This document shows, piece after piece, positions 46,791 through 55,844 of a stretch of DNA of 64,000 bases. The position numbers and the translations under genes are program-made. Positions within the stretch are counted from its first letter, which is position 1. Each line of letters starts with the position of its first letter. The DNA lies in contig NZ_CAXHZL010000008.1 of assembly GCF_964022235.1 (NCBI RefSeq), forward strand, positions 62,001-126,000, in the 5' to 3' direction. The stretch comes from Limimaricola sp964022235 (GTDB taxonomy: Bacteria > Pseudomonadota > Alphaproteobacteria > Rhodobacterales > Rhodobacteraceae). The notes beneath the pieces were generated by a model. The model was not told the DNA's origin. It saw only the letters and a program-made list of their open reading frames with translations, and did no database searches.

Positions 46791-48161
46791 ATGACCGAGT
46801 GGAAAAAGGCCGACTGGCGCGCCAAACCGCGGGTGCAGATGCCCGACTATACCGACGCGGAGCGTCTCTCCGCCGTCGAGGCGCGTCTTGCCTCCTATCC
46901 GCCGCTGGTCTTTGCGGGCGAGGCACGCCGCCTGCGCGCCAAGCTTGCCGCCGCCGGGCGCGGCGAGGCGTTCCTGTTGCAGGGCGGCGATTGCGCCGAA
47001 AGCTTTGCCGCCTTCAACGCCGACCACATCCGCGACACCTTCAAGGTGATGCTGCAGATGGCCGTGGTGCTGACTTTCGGGGCCAAGGTCGAGGTGGTGA
47101 AGGTGGGCCGCATGGCCGGTCAGTTCGCCAAGCCGCGTTCCGCGCCCACCGAAACGGCGAATGGCGTCGAGCTGCCGTCCTACCGCGGCGACATCATCAA
47201 TGGCTTCGATTTCACCCCCGAGGCCCGCATTCCCGACCCTGAGCGGATGCTGCAGGCCTACACCCAGGCCGCTGGCACGCTGAACCTGCTGCGCGCTTTT
47301 TCGACCGGCGGATATGCCGATGTGCACAAGGTCCACGCCTGGACGCTGGGTTTCATCGGCGCGCCCGAGGCCGAGAAATACCGCGACATGGCCAACCGCA
47401 TCACCGACGCGCTCGACTTCATGGAGGCCGCCGGCATCCGTGACGAAGCCGCGCATGCGCTGCAGACGGTGGAGTTCTTTACCTCGCACGAGGCGCTTCT
47501 GCTGGAATACGAAGAGGCGCTGACCCGCATCGATTCCACCTCCGGCAAGTGGCTCGCGGGGTCGGGCCACATGATCTGGATCGGCGACCGCACCCGTCAG
47601 CCCGACGGCGCGCATGTCGAGTTCGCCAGCGGCGTGCAGAACCCGATCGGCCTGAAATGCGGCCCCTCGATGACCAGCGGGCACCTCAAGGCGCTGATGG
47701 CCAAGCTGAACCCGCTCAACGAGGAGGGCCGCCTGACCCTGATCGCGCGTTTCGGCGCGGGCTCGGTGGGCGAGCATCTGCCGCGCCTTGTCAAAGCGGT
47801 GCAGGAAGAGGGCGCCAAGGTGACCTGGTCGTGCGATCCGATGCACGGCAATACCATCAAGTCCTCCTCGGGCTACAAGACGCGCCCCTTCGAGAGCGTG
47901 CTGCGCGAGGTGCGCGAGTTCTTCGGCGTGCACAACGCCGAAGGCACGATCCCCGGCGGCGTCCATTTCGAGATGACCGGCGCTGATGTGACCGAGTGCA
48001 CCGGCGGCGTGCGTGCCGTCACCGATGAGGACCTGTCGGATCGCTACCACACCGCCTGCGACCCGCGCCTCAACGCGTCGCAGTCGCTGGAGCTGGCGTT
48101 CCTCGTGGCCGAGGAGCTGTCTTCGCGCCGCGCCGGAATGAAGACCGCCGCCGCCGTCTGA
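46791..48161 (+). CDS. aroG: Class II 3-deoxy-7-phosphoheptulonate synthase
   Basis: First step of aromatic amino-acid synthesis: joins phosphoenolpyruvate and erythrose 4-phosphate. The 456-residue protein is of the plant-like class II (AroA-II) type, with GGDCAESF (Cys68), the GRMAGQFAKPRS stretch, and WSCDPMHGNT. The start at 46791 has GGAG at 46779-46782 with good spacing; an ATG two codons before is too close to it. Confidence 0.95.
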   Translation: MTEWKKADWRAKPRVQMPDYTDAERLSAVEARLASYPPLVFAGEARRLRAKLAAAGRGEAFLLQGGDCAESFAAFNADHIRDTFKVMLQMAVVLTFGAKVEVVKVGRMAGQFAKPRSAPTETANGVELPSYRGDIINGFDFTPEARIPDPERMLQAYTQAAGTLNLLRAFSTGGYADVHKVHAWTLGFIGAPEAEKYRDMANRITDALDFMEAAGIRDEAAHALQTVEFFTSHEALLLEYEEALTRIDSTSGKWLAGSGHMIWIGDRTRQPDGAHVEFASGVQNPIGLKCGPSMTSGHLKALMAKLNPLNEEGRLTLIARFGAGSVGEHLPRLVKAVQEEGAKVTWSCDPMHGNTIKSSSGYKTRPFESVLREVREFFGVHNAEGTIPGGVHFEMTGADVTECTGGVRAVTDEDLSDRYHTACDPRLNASQSLELAFLVAEELSSRRAGMKTAAAV

Positions 48162-48189
48162 GCGGCGATCTTTTATCGAGAGACCCCGA

Positions 48190-48216
48190 GGGGCGGCCAG
48201 CGGGCCGCCCCTTTTT
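48190..48216 (+). terminator. Intrinsic terminator of aroG
   Basis: GGGGCGGC (48190-48197) and GCCGCCCC (48204-48211) form a stem followed by five T. It lies between aroG and the convergent PAS gene. Confidence 0.82.
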
Positions 48217-48224
48217 CGTGGCGC

Positions 48225-48770
48225 TCAGGCAGGTACGAGCCTGAGCGGCGTGGCGTCGGTCGGCGGCGCGCCGATCCGCACCGGCCCCGCAAAGCCGAAA
48301 CGATGCAGCCCGGGGGACAGGTCATGCGCCAGCGCGCCGAGGATCTGCGGCGCCATGCCCGCGTGGGGGCGCAGCGGCAGCAGCAGCAGCGCCCCCACCG
48401 GGCCGCGCCCACCTCCCATCCCCGGCACCGTCAAAGGCGCCCGGCAGGGGTGATGCGCCTCGAAGGCGCGCTCAAGGAGGTCGGAGAGCCGCGCCCGCGC
48501 CGGATGTGCGAAGAGGCACGACAACGGCAGGCCGCGCGCCTCGTCCCCGGCGAGGTCGCAGAGCGCGCGACCCGCGATCCGCAACCGTCCTGCGCCGGGG
48601 GCGATGGCATCGAGCAGGAACACCTCCGACAGGGCCGTGCCGATCCGGTTAGGATCGATATGCGCGCGCAACGGCGGCAGGCCGCGCCGGATCAGGCTGC
48701 GCCAGTAGGCTTCGACTTCACTCAGCCGCGCGGCCGCCGTGTCGCGGGCGATCTCGTTATGCATCGTCAT
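48225..48770 (-). CDS. PAS-domain protein (PAS_5/DUF1457-like)
   Basis: A protein of about 181 residues with one PAS_5-type domain, a family common in alphaproteobacteria and of unknown function. Seen are LSEVEAYWRSLIRRGLPPLRAHIDP, FLLDAIAPGAGRLRIAG and the LGLPLSCLFA-like segment. Three in-frame starts (48794, 48770, 48764) are possible, none with a strong ribosome site. It may sense a small ligand; no output domain is present. Confidence 0.75.
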   Translation of the reverse strand: MTMHNEIARDTAAARLSEVEAYWRSLIRRGLPPLRAHIDPNRIGTALSEVFLLDAIAPGAGRLRIAGRALCDLAGDEARGLPLSCLFAHPARARLSDLLERAFEAHHPCRAPLTVPGMGGGRGPVGALLLLPLRPHAGMAPQILGALAHDLSPGLHRFGFAGPVRIGAPPTDATPLRLVPA

Positions 48771-48946
48771 CCGAACACCCCATGATCTGGTCATACTCTT
48801 GCCATGATTATAAGGGCGGCGCGGGCCGAAGACCCTTAATATCCGGTAAACTGCTTAACGCGCCATGTCATGGTCTTGCCGCGCGGGTCCGATCCGCCTA
48901 ACCCCGGCCCGATCCAGATCGGCACACAGACGGAGCAGCAGATAAC

Positions 48947-49585
48947 ATGCAGCGGCGCGGCCTTCTCATCATCCTGTCCTCACCCTCCGGCGCCGGCAAG
49001 TCGACGCTGGCGCGGCGTCTGCGCGACTGGGACCCGAGCTTGGGGTTCTCGGTTTCAGCCACGACCCGCGCGCCGCGACCCGGCGAGGTCGACGGCGCCG
49101 ACTACCATTTCGTCACCGAGGATCGGTTCAAGCACCTCGTGGCGACGGGCGAGATGCTCGAACACGCGCGGGTCTTTGAAAATTACTACGGCTCTCCGCG
49201 AGGCCCCGTCGCCGAGGCGACAGAGGCCGGGCGCGACGTGCTGTTCGACGTCGATTGGCAGGGCGCGCAACAGATCTCGAACAGCCGCATGGCCGATCAG
49301 GTGCTGTCGATCTTCATCCTGCCGCCGTCGATCGCGGAGCTGCATCGCCGCCTCGTGGGCCGCGCGCAGGACAGCGCCGAAGTGATCGAGCGGCGGATGC
49401 AGAAAAGCTGGGACGAGATCAGCCATTGGGACGGTTACGACTACGTGCTTGTCAACGACGAGCTTGACGTGACCGAGGCACGGCTCAAGATCATCATCGA
49501 GGCCGAGCGCCTGCGCCGCAGCCAGCAGCCCTGGCTGCTCGATCACGTGCGCGGGTTGCAGGCGGAGTTCGAGGAGAGATCATGA
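48947..49585 (+). CDS. gmk: Guanylate kinase
   Basis: Makes GDP from GMP and ATP. The 212-residue protein has the P-loop SSPSGAGKST (11-20) and the GMP-binding stretch SVSATTRAPRPGEVDGADYHF. The stop overlaps the next start (ATGA), which ties it to the gamma-carbonic anhydrase gene. Confidence 0.96.
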   Translation: MQRRGLLIILSSPSGAGKSTLARRLRDWDPSLGFSVSATTRAPRPGEVDGADYHFVTEDRFKHLVATGEMLEHARVFENYYGSPRGPVAEATEAGRDVLFDVDWQGAQQISNSRMADQVLSIFILPPSIAELHRRLVGRAQDSAEVIERRMQKSWDEISHWDGYDYVLVNDELDVTEARLKIIIEAERLRRSQQPWLLDHVRGLQAEFEERS

Positions 49586-50103
49586 CCATCTACGCGCTCG
49601 ACGGCGAAAGCCCCCGGATCGACGCCGAAGCCTGGGTCGCCCCCGGTGCCCATGTCATCGGCCGCGTCACGCTGGCTCCCGGCGCTTCGGTCTGGTTCGG
49701 CACGACCATTCGTGGCGACAACGAACGCATCACGCTGGGCGAGAACACCAACGTGCAGGAAAACTGCGTGTTGCACACGGACATGGGCTATCCGCTCGAC
49801 ATCGGCGCGGGCGTCACCGTCGGCCACAAGGCGATGCTGCATGGCTGCACGATCGGCGAAAACTCCCTGATCGGCATGGGGGCTACCGTGCTCAACGGCG
49901 CGAAGATCGGCCGCGACTGCCTCATCGGAGCGGGCGCGTTGATCACCGAAGGCAAGGAGATCCCCGACGGCAGCCTCGTGATGGGAGCACCGGGCAAGGT
50001 GGTGCGCCAGCTCGACGATGCGGCAATCGAAAAGCTGCGTCAGTCGGGGCTCAACTACCGCGACAACGCGGCGCGGTTTCGGGGCGGGCTCGAGGCGCTC
50101 TGA
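49582..50103 (+). CDS. Gamma-carbonic anhydrase family protein
   Basis: A 173-residue left-handed beta-helix trimer protein of the gamma-carbonic anhydrase/PaaY-CaiE group. The three zinc-site histidines are visible in VLHTD and VGHKAMLHG. Hexapeptide repeats run through the middle. Enzymatic carbonic anhydrase activity is not certain for this branch. It is coupled to gmk by a 4-bp overlap. Confidence 0.88.
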   Translation: MTIYALDGESPRIDAEAWVAPGAHVIGRVTLAPGASVWFGTTIRGDNERITLGENTNVQENCVLHTDMGYPLDIGAGVTVGHKAMLHGCTIGENSLIGMGATVLNGAKIGRDCLIGAGALITEGKEIPDGSLVMGAPGKVVRQLDDAAIEKLRQSGLNYRDNAARFRGGLEAL

Positions 50104-50116
50104 GACGGCGGGCGCG

Positions 50117-50488
50117 TCAGGTCTCGGGCGGTTGCTCGATCAGATCGAAATCGAGCCATGGCGCGACCTTGCGGATCTCGTCGCGCACCATCCGAGCGTC
50201 GGAGACCGATGTGCCAAGCACGCGGTAGGGGCCGCCGTAGCCTAACATGGACAGCCTGAGCGCCAGATCGACCGCGTCGAACTGCGGCCCCATCAAGGAC
50301 GAGATGATCACGCTTGGCTGCACCCTCTCGAGAAGCTCCGCCGTCACCCGATGAAAGCCACAGTACCGCACATTTTGCAGCGCCTCTGCCTCAGCCGCCT
50401 TGGCCCTGCTTTCGGAGGGTGCGAATTGACCGACGATGAGCATGACCTGTCTGTGACCCAGATGGCGGTGGAGCGGATCGAGTGTCAT
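50117..50488 (-). CDS. Small receiver-like protein of unknown function
   Basis: A 123-residue protein; its central IISSLMGPQFDAVDLALRLSMLGYGG has the look of a receiver-type alpha/beta fold, but the usual phospho-acceptor aspartate and the surrounding DD pair are not present. The family is found in Rhodobacteraceae but I do not know its function. It is divergent from phoR, with 139 bases between them; a link to the Pho system is only a guess. Confidence 0.55.
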   Translation of the reverse strand: MTLDPLHRHLGHRQVMLIVGQFAPSESRAKAAEAEALQNVRYCGFHRVTAELLERVQPSVIISSLMGPQFDAVDLALRLSMLGYGGPYRVLGTSVSDARMVRDEIRKVAPWLDFDLIEQPPET

Positions 50489-50627
50489 GCAGTGCGACTC
50501 CGGCCAAGAGCGCCATCCGAGCGCCGTATCAGGTTTGGCCTGTCCCCTACATGTGATGACGAGAAATTGAAATGCGCAATCTAGCCGCGAATACCGTGCC
50601 GTTTATAGAGTCCTTTGGTTGAATTCC

Positions 50628-51668
50628 ATGACAATAGTCCCCGTTGATTCCCTGATGTCCGCTCTGCCGCTCCCGGTGCTCCTGATCGGTCCCGCCGAGC
50701 GGATCGAGGCGGCAAACCCGGCGGCGCAGAAGCTTTTGGGAGCGGCGCAGACGGGGCGGCACTACATTACCGCGTTGCGCCAGCCTGCCGTGCTCGACGC
50801 GGTCGAATCGGTGTTGCGCGACGGTGAGACGCAGCGCGCGCGTTACCTCGGCCGCTCGGGCAGCCGCGACACCACTTGGGAGGTGACGGCGGGGGCGGTC
50901 CAGTTGCCCAGCGGGCGCGGTGTGGCGTTGAGCTTCGAGGACGTCACGGCGGTCGAGGCGGCGGGGGCGATGCGGCGCGATTTCGTCACCAATGTAAGCC
51001 ACGAGCTGCGCACGCCGATCACCGCGCTGTCGGGCTTCATCGAGACGCTGCGTGGCGCAGCGCGCGATGACGCCGCCGCGCGGGACCGGTTTCTCGGGAT
51101 CATGGAGCGCGAGGCCGCTCGCATGTCGCAGCTGGTGTCGGATCTGCTGTCTCTCAGCCGCGTCGAGCAGGACGAGCGGCTGCGCCCGACCGGGCCGGTC
51201 GATCTGTCGGCGCTGACGGGGCAGGTGATCGCCCTGCTCGAACCGATCGCCGCGCGCGCGCGGGTGCGGCTCGTGCTCGATGTGCCGCCCATGCCGGTCG
51301 TGGTGCCGGGCGACGAAGAGCAGCTACGCCAAGTGCTCACCAACTTGATCGGCAACGCGATTAAATACGGTGGTGCGGAGCGGCCGGTCGAGGTCACGCT
51401 CACGGCGTCCGAACTGCAAGCCGACCTGCGTGGCCCCGGCGTGCGGCTCGTGGTGCGCGACCACGGCGACGGCATCGCGGCGCATCACTTGCCGCGCCTG
51501 ACCGAGCGTTTCTACCGCGTCGATCCGCACCGCTCGCGCGCGGTGGGTGGCACCGGGCTGGGCCTCGCCATCGTCAAGCATATCGTGAACCGCCACCGCG
51601 GTCGGCTCAGGGTCGAGAGCGTGCAAGGGCAGGGCAGCAGCTTCACCGTGGTCCTGCCGACCCAGTGA
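50628..51668 (+). CDS. phoR: Phosphate-regulon sensor kinase PhoR, without membrane helices
   Basis: Histidine kinase that sets the phosphorylation of PhoB. The 346-residue protein has a PAS domain (about 10-105), a HisKA dimerization domain with His125 in SHELRTP, and an ATPase domain with NLIGNAIKYG, DHGDGIA and GGTGLGLAIVKH. In-frame stops lie just upstream, so it is not a truncated membrane protein; it simply lacks the N-terminal membrane helices of E. coli PhoR. The ATG at 50628 is preferred over a TTG three codons before. It opens the pst-pho block. Confidence 0.93.
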   Translation: MTIVPVDSLMSALPLPVLLIGPAERIEAANPAAQKLLGAAQTGRHYITALRQPAVLDAVESVLRDGETQRARYLGRSGSRDTTWEVTAGAVQLPSGRGVALSFEDVTAVEAAGAMRRDFVTNVSHELRTPITALSGFIETLRGAARDDAAARDRFLGIMEREAARMSQLVSDLLSLSRVEQDERLRPTGPVDLSALTGQVIALLEPIAARARVRLVLDVPPMPVVVPGDEEQLRQVLTNLIGNAIKYGGAERPVEVTLTASELQADLRGPGVRLVVRDHGDGIAAHHLPRLTERFYRVDPHRSRAVGGTGLGLAIVKHIVNRHRGRLRVESVQGQGSSFTVVLPTQ

Positions 51669-51730
51669 CAGCTCCGGGGAAAGCCTTTGCAACAGCCCTT
51701 GCCGCACGGTCATCCGCGCTAGATCGCGGG

Positions 51731-51763
51731 CTGTCATGAAAGTTTTACACAGCTGTCACAAAA
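51731..51763 (+). promoter_or_regulatory. PHO box before pstS
   Basis: CTGTCAT (51731-51737) and CTGTCAC (51753-51759) are 22 bases apart, twice the 11-base repeat step of a PHO box; the unit between them (GTTTTAC) is weaker and AAAACAG follows. It lies about 85 bases upstream of the pstS start and 62 bases after the phoR stop, the expected place for PhoB binding. Confidence 0.75.
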
Positions 51764-51842
51764 CAGAGTTCCCACGCTACTAATCGAACGGCAACGGGGG
51801 CGCTGATGCGGCCCTCGGGGGAATGAACAACAGGAGCGATCC

Positions 51843-52883
51843 ATGTCCTTCGTCAAGCTGACCGCCTCGAGTGCGGCCCTCATCGCCGCCACTGCCGGCT
51901 TCGCCACCGCCCAAGGGCGCGACAACGTGCAGGTCGCGGGCTCCTCGACCGTGCTGCCCTATGCCTCGATCGTCGCCGAGGCCTTTGGCGAAAACTTCGA
52001 CTTCCCGACCCCGGTAGTGGAATCGGGCGGCTCCTCGGCTGGCCTCGCACGGTTCTGCGAAGGTGTGGGTGAGAACACCATCGACATCGCCAACGCCTCC
52101 CGCGCGATGCGCGAAGGCGAGATCGAAGCCTGTGCCGCCAATGGCGTGAACGAGATCATCGAAGTGCGCGTCGGCTATGACGGCATCGTCTTTGCCTCCG
52201 ACATCGACGGCGAGACCTTCGCCTTCACCCCCGCCGACTGGTACCTCGCGCTGGCCGCCGAGATCCCGCAGGACGGGGGGATGACCGCCAACCCCAACAA
52301 GAACTGGGCCGAAGTCAACGCCGAGCTGCCCGATCAGGAAATCCTCGCCTTCATCCCGGGCACCAAGCACGGCACCCGTGAGGTCTTCGAGGAGAAGGTG
52401 CTGCTCGCGGGCTGCGAGGAAAGCGGATCGCTGCAGGCGATGCTGGATGCCGGCATGGATGAGGACGCCGCCGAGACGGCCTGCATGCAGACCCGCACCG
52501 ACGGCGTGTCGATCGACATCGACGGCGACTACACCGAGACGCTGGCCCGCATCGAGGCCAACCCGCAGGGCATCGGCGTCTTCGGCCTGTCGTTCTACGA
52601 GAACAACACCGACAGCCTGCAGGTCGCGACCATGTCCGGCGTCGAGCCTTCGACCGAGACCATCGCGAGCGGCGAATACCCGGTGTCGCGTCCGCTCTAC
52701 TTCTACGTCAAGAAGGCGCATCTGGGCGTGATCCCCGGCCTGCAGGAGTTCGTGGAGTTCTTCGTGGCCGACGAGATCGCCGGTCCCGACGGCCCGCTGG
52801 CGGCCTACGGCCTCGTTGCCGACCCCGAGCTTGCCGCGACGCAAGAGACGGTGGCGAACGGCACCACCATGGACGCCATGTAA
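51843..52883 (+). CDS. pstS: Phosphate-binding protein PstS
   Basis: A 346-residue periplasmic phosphate-binding protein. It has a signal peptide (1-23), the GSSTVLPYASIVAEAFG start typical of PstS, SGGSSAGLARFC and the conserved DIANASRAM. Two cysteines, in FCEGVG and CAANG, could pair. It follows a PHO box and leads the transporter genes, so it is expected to be highly induced under phosphate limitation. Confidence 0.95.
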   Translation: MSFVKLTASSAALIAATAGFATAQGRDNVQVAGSSTVLPYASIVAEAFGENFDFPTPVVESGGSSAGLARFCEGVGENTIDIANASRAMREGEIEACAANGVNEIIEVRVGYDGIVFASDIDGETFAFTPADWYLALAAEIPQDGGMTANPNKNWAEVNAELPDQEILAFIPGTKHGTREVFEEKVLLAGCEESGSLQAMLDAGMDEDAAETACMQTRTDGVSIDIDGDYTETLARIEANPQGIGVFGLSFYENNTDSLQVATMSGVEPSTETIASGEYPVSRPLYFYVKKAHLGVIPGLQEFVEFFVADEIAGPDGPLAAYGLVADPELAATQETVANGTTMDAM

Positions 52884-52901
52884 CGCAGGCGTTATCGGAG
52901 A

Positions 52902-52923
52902 GGGGCGGCGGCAACGTCGCCCC
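52902..52923 (+). terminator. Hairpin between pstS and pstC
   Basis: GGGGCGGCG (52902-52910) and CGTCGCCCC (52915-52923) pair with one G-T wobble around GCAA. There is no T run. It probably lets pstS be expressed at a higher level than the permease genes. Confidence 0.6.
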
Positions 52924-53014
52924 CGACCGCTCGCGCATCGGCGCACGACAGACCTGACACCGCCCCGGCCCGACGCGACCACCGCCTCGGGCCTCGACAA
53001 TTGAAGGCCCCGCC

Positions 53015-54478
53015 ATGTCCCCGTCCTGGATCGCCCTGATCGTCCTGGCCATCGCCGCCGCCGGTTTCGTGCTGGCCCGCGCGCGTGCGCAAGGCGCGGC
53101 CAAACGCGAGGAGCGCAGGCTCCACTCCCTCCCGAATTACTATGGCTGGACCGCCGCGATCTATGCCGCCGGACCCGCGCTGTTGCTGCTCGTCATCTGG
53201 CTGGTGGCTCAGCCCATCGCCACGCGCGGCCTCGTCTGGCCGGTGCTCGAAGCCGAAGCTGCCCAAGGCGACGTGCCCTCGTTGATGATGGCGGACGTGC
53301 AGCGGCTTGCCGCCGGTCTCGACGCCGCCGTCGCGCGCGGCACGCTCACCAACGCGGCGGCGCGCGATCTGCCGCCCGAGGAGTTGCGCGCGGTGATGGC
53401 GTCCCAAGGCGTGGCGCTCGGCTCCGATGTGTCCACCGCCACCCGCGACGCGGCGCTGCGCTGGCGGACGATTTCTGGCACCGGTGATCTGGCGCGCAGC
53501 CTCGTCGTGATCGGCCTCGCCCTCGCGGGGGCGGCAATCGGCATCCGCCGCGCACAGCCCGATTTCCGCGCCCGCAACGCCGTTGAGCAAGCGATGCGCG
53601 GCGTTCTGATCTCGGCGGCGCTCATCGCGATCCTGAGCACGGTCGGCATCGTGCTGGCGCTGGTGTTCAACACCATCGAGTTCTTCCGCCTCTATCCCGC
53701 AGCCGAGTTTTTCTTCGGCACCACCTGGAGCCCGAGCTTTGGCGGCGGCTCCGAGCTGGGCATTCTGCCGCTCCTCTGGGGCACGCTCTACATCTCCTTC
53801 ATTGCGCTTCTGGTGGCAGTACCAATCGGCCTCTTCGCCGCCGTTTACCTTGCCGAATACGCGCACAGGAACGTGCGGGCCTGGGCCAAGCCGATGCTGG
53901 AGATGCTCGCGGGCATCCCAACCATCGTCTACGGCCTCTTCGCGCTACAGACCGTCGGCCCGCTGCTGGTCGAGGCGTTCGGGCGCGGCGGCTATCTTGG
54001 TTTGGGCTGGATGCAGGGCGGCACCGCCGTCATGACCGCGGGGCTCGTCATGGGCATCATGCTGATCCCCTTCGTCTCCTCGCTCTCGGACGACATCATC
54101 AACGCCGTGCCGCAGAGCTTGCGCGACGGCAGCCTCGGCCTCGGGGCGACCCGCTCCGAGACGATCCGTCAGGTGGTGCTGCCCGCAGCCCTTCCCGGCA
54201 TCGTCGGCGCGGTGCTACTGGCTGCATCCCGCGCTATCGGTGAGACGATGATCGTGGTGCTTGGGGCAGGGGCCGCGGCACGGCTGTCGATGAACCCCTT
54301 CGATGCGATGACCACCGTCACCGCCAAGATCGTCAGCCAGCTCACCGGCGACGCCGATTTCTCCTCGCCCGAGGCGCTGGTCGCCTTTGCCCTCGGCATG
54401 ACCCTCTTCGTGATCACGCTGGCGCTCAACGTCGTGGCGCTGTGGATCGTGCGCCGTTACCGGGAGCAGTACGAATGA
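53015..54478 (+). CDS. pstC: Phosphate ABC transporter permease PstC
   Basis: A 487-residue permease. Two N-terminal helices and a long periplasmic region (about 70-160) come before the conserved permease core of six helices (from about 195), an arrangement common in alphaproteobacterial PstC. The GIPTIVYGLFAL and PAALPGIVGAVLLAASRAIGET stretches are typical. The stop overlaps the pstA start. Confidence 0.95.
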   Translation: MSPSWIALIVLAIAAAGFVLARARAQGAAKREERRLHSLPNYYGWTAAIYAAGPALLLLVIWLVAQPIATRGLVWPVLEAEAAQGDVPSLMMADVQRLAAGLDAAVARGTLTNAAARDLPPEELRAVMASQGVALGSDVSTATRDAALRWRTISGTGDLARSLVVIGLALAGAAIGIRRAQPDFRARNAVEQAMRGVLISAALIAILSTVGIVLALVFNTIEFFRLYPAAEFFFGTTWSPSFGGGSELGILPLLWGTLYISFIALLVAVPIGLFAAVYLAEYAHRNVRAWAKPMLEMLAGIPTIVYGLFALQTVGPLLVEAFGRGGYLGLGWMQGGTAVMTAGLVMGIMLIPFVSSLSDDIINAVPQSLRDGSLGLGATRSETIRQVVLPAALPGIVGAVLLAASRAIGETMIVVLGAGAAARLSMNPFDAMTTVTAKIVSQLTGDADFSSPEALVAFALGMTLFVITLALNVVALWIVRRYREQYE

Positions 54479-55818
54479 CCGATACCCCCATCGAGACCCC
54501 GGCCAAGCACGGCTCGCTGCTCGTCACCGACGCGCGCACCAAGCGGCGCAACCGGGCCGAGAGCCGTTTCAAGGCCTACGGCATCGCGGCGCTCGCGATC
54601 GGCATGCTGTTTCTCGCGGCGCTGCTGTGGGCAATCCTGTCGAACGGCCTCACCGCCTTTACCCAGACCTATATCCAGCTCGACGTGCCGCTGCTCGAGG
54701 AAAAGCTCGACAAGGACGGCGACCGCGACCCCGAGAAGATCGGCAAGGTCTCGACCTTCGGCTATGCGCCGTTGATCGAAGCGGGGCTCGTCGATCTGGT
54801 AGAAAAGACCGGCGTCGAGACCGAGCTTGCCCCCAAGGCGCTTGGCAAGGTTCTGTCTTCCTCTGCCGCGGCACAGCTGCGCGACCGCGTGCTCGCCAAC
54901 CCCGAACTGATCGGCCAGACCGTCTCGGTGGAGCTTCTGGCCTCGAGCCGCGTCGATGGCTACCTCAAGGGGCGCGTCAGTCGCGCCAGCCTTGCGCGCG
55001 ACAAGAACCTCGACGCCGAGCATCTCGACCTGATCGACGCTTGGCGCGACGCGGGGCTGGTGGAAAAACGGTTCAACTGGGACTTCATCACCGGGGCCGA
55101 CGCCTCGGATTCGCGGCCCGAGCAGGCGGGCATCGGCGTCGCCATGCTGGGCTCGCTGTTCATGATGCTGGTGGTGCTGGTGCTGTCGCTACCGATCGGC
55201 GTCGCGGCCTCGATCTATCTCGAGGAGTTCGCGCCGCAGAACCGGCTTACAGATATCATTGAGGTCAACATCTCGAACCTCGCCGCCGTGCCGTCGATCG
55301 TCTTCGGCATCTTGGGTCTCGCGGTGTTCATCCAGTTCATGCACCTGCCACAGTCCGCACCTTTGGTCGGTGGCTTGGTGCTGACGCTGATGACGCTGCC
55401 CACCATCATCATCTCGACGCGCGCCTCGCTCAAATCCGTGCCGCCGTCGATCCGCAACGCCGCACTCGGCGTCGGCGCGTCGAAGATGCAGGCGGTGACG
55501 CATCACGTGCTGCCGCTGGCGATGCCGGGCATCCTGACCGGGACCATCCTCGGCCTTGCGCAGGCGCTGGGAGAGACCGCGCCGCTGCTGCTGATCGGCA
55601 TGGTGGGTTATATCGCGACGAACTATCCCGAGGGCGTGGCCGAGGGCTTTCTCGCGCCCAACTCGGCGATGCCTGCGCAGATCTACGAATGGGCCAAGCG
55701 GGCCGATCCGGCCTTTTACGAGCGCGCCTGGGGCGGCATCATCGTCTTGTTGGTGTTCCTTCTGGCCATGAACCTCATCGCGGTGCTGCTGCGCCGCCGC
55801 TTCGAGCGGCGCTGGTGA
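54475..55818 (+). CDS. pstA: Phosphate ABC transporter permease PstA (with DUF3333)
   Basis: A 447-residue permease with an N-terminal DUF3333 segment (about residues 20-200) of the alphaproteobacterial type, followed by the six-helix permease core, with AVPSIVFGILGLAVF and LGETAPLLLIGMVGY. The ATG at 54475 overlaps the pstC stop. Confidence 0.95.
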   Translation: MTDTPIETPAKHGSLLVTDARTKRRNRAESRFKAYGIAALAIGMLFLAALLWAILSNGLTAFTQTYIQLDVPLLEEKLDKDGDRDPEKIGKVSTFGYAPLIEAGLVDLVEKTGVETELAPKALGKVLSSSAAAQLRDRVLANPELIGQTVSVELLASSRVDGYLKGRVSRASLARDKNLDAEHLDLIDAWRDAGLVEKRFNWDFITGADASDSRPEQAGIGVAMLGSLFMMLVVLVLSLPIGVAASIYLEEFAPQNRLTDIIEVNISNLAAVPSIVFGILGLAVFIQFMHLPQSAPLVGGLVLTLMTLPTIIISTRASLKSVPPSIRNAALGVGASKMQAVTHHVLPLAMPGILTGTILGLAQALGETAPLLLIGMVGYIATNYPEGVAEGFLAPNSAMPAQIYEWAKRADPAFYERAWGGIIVLLVFLLAMNLIAVLLRRRFERRW

Positions 55819-55844
55819 GCGCTTACAGGGCAGGGGGCCCCGAC

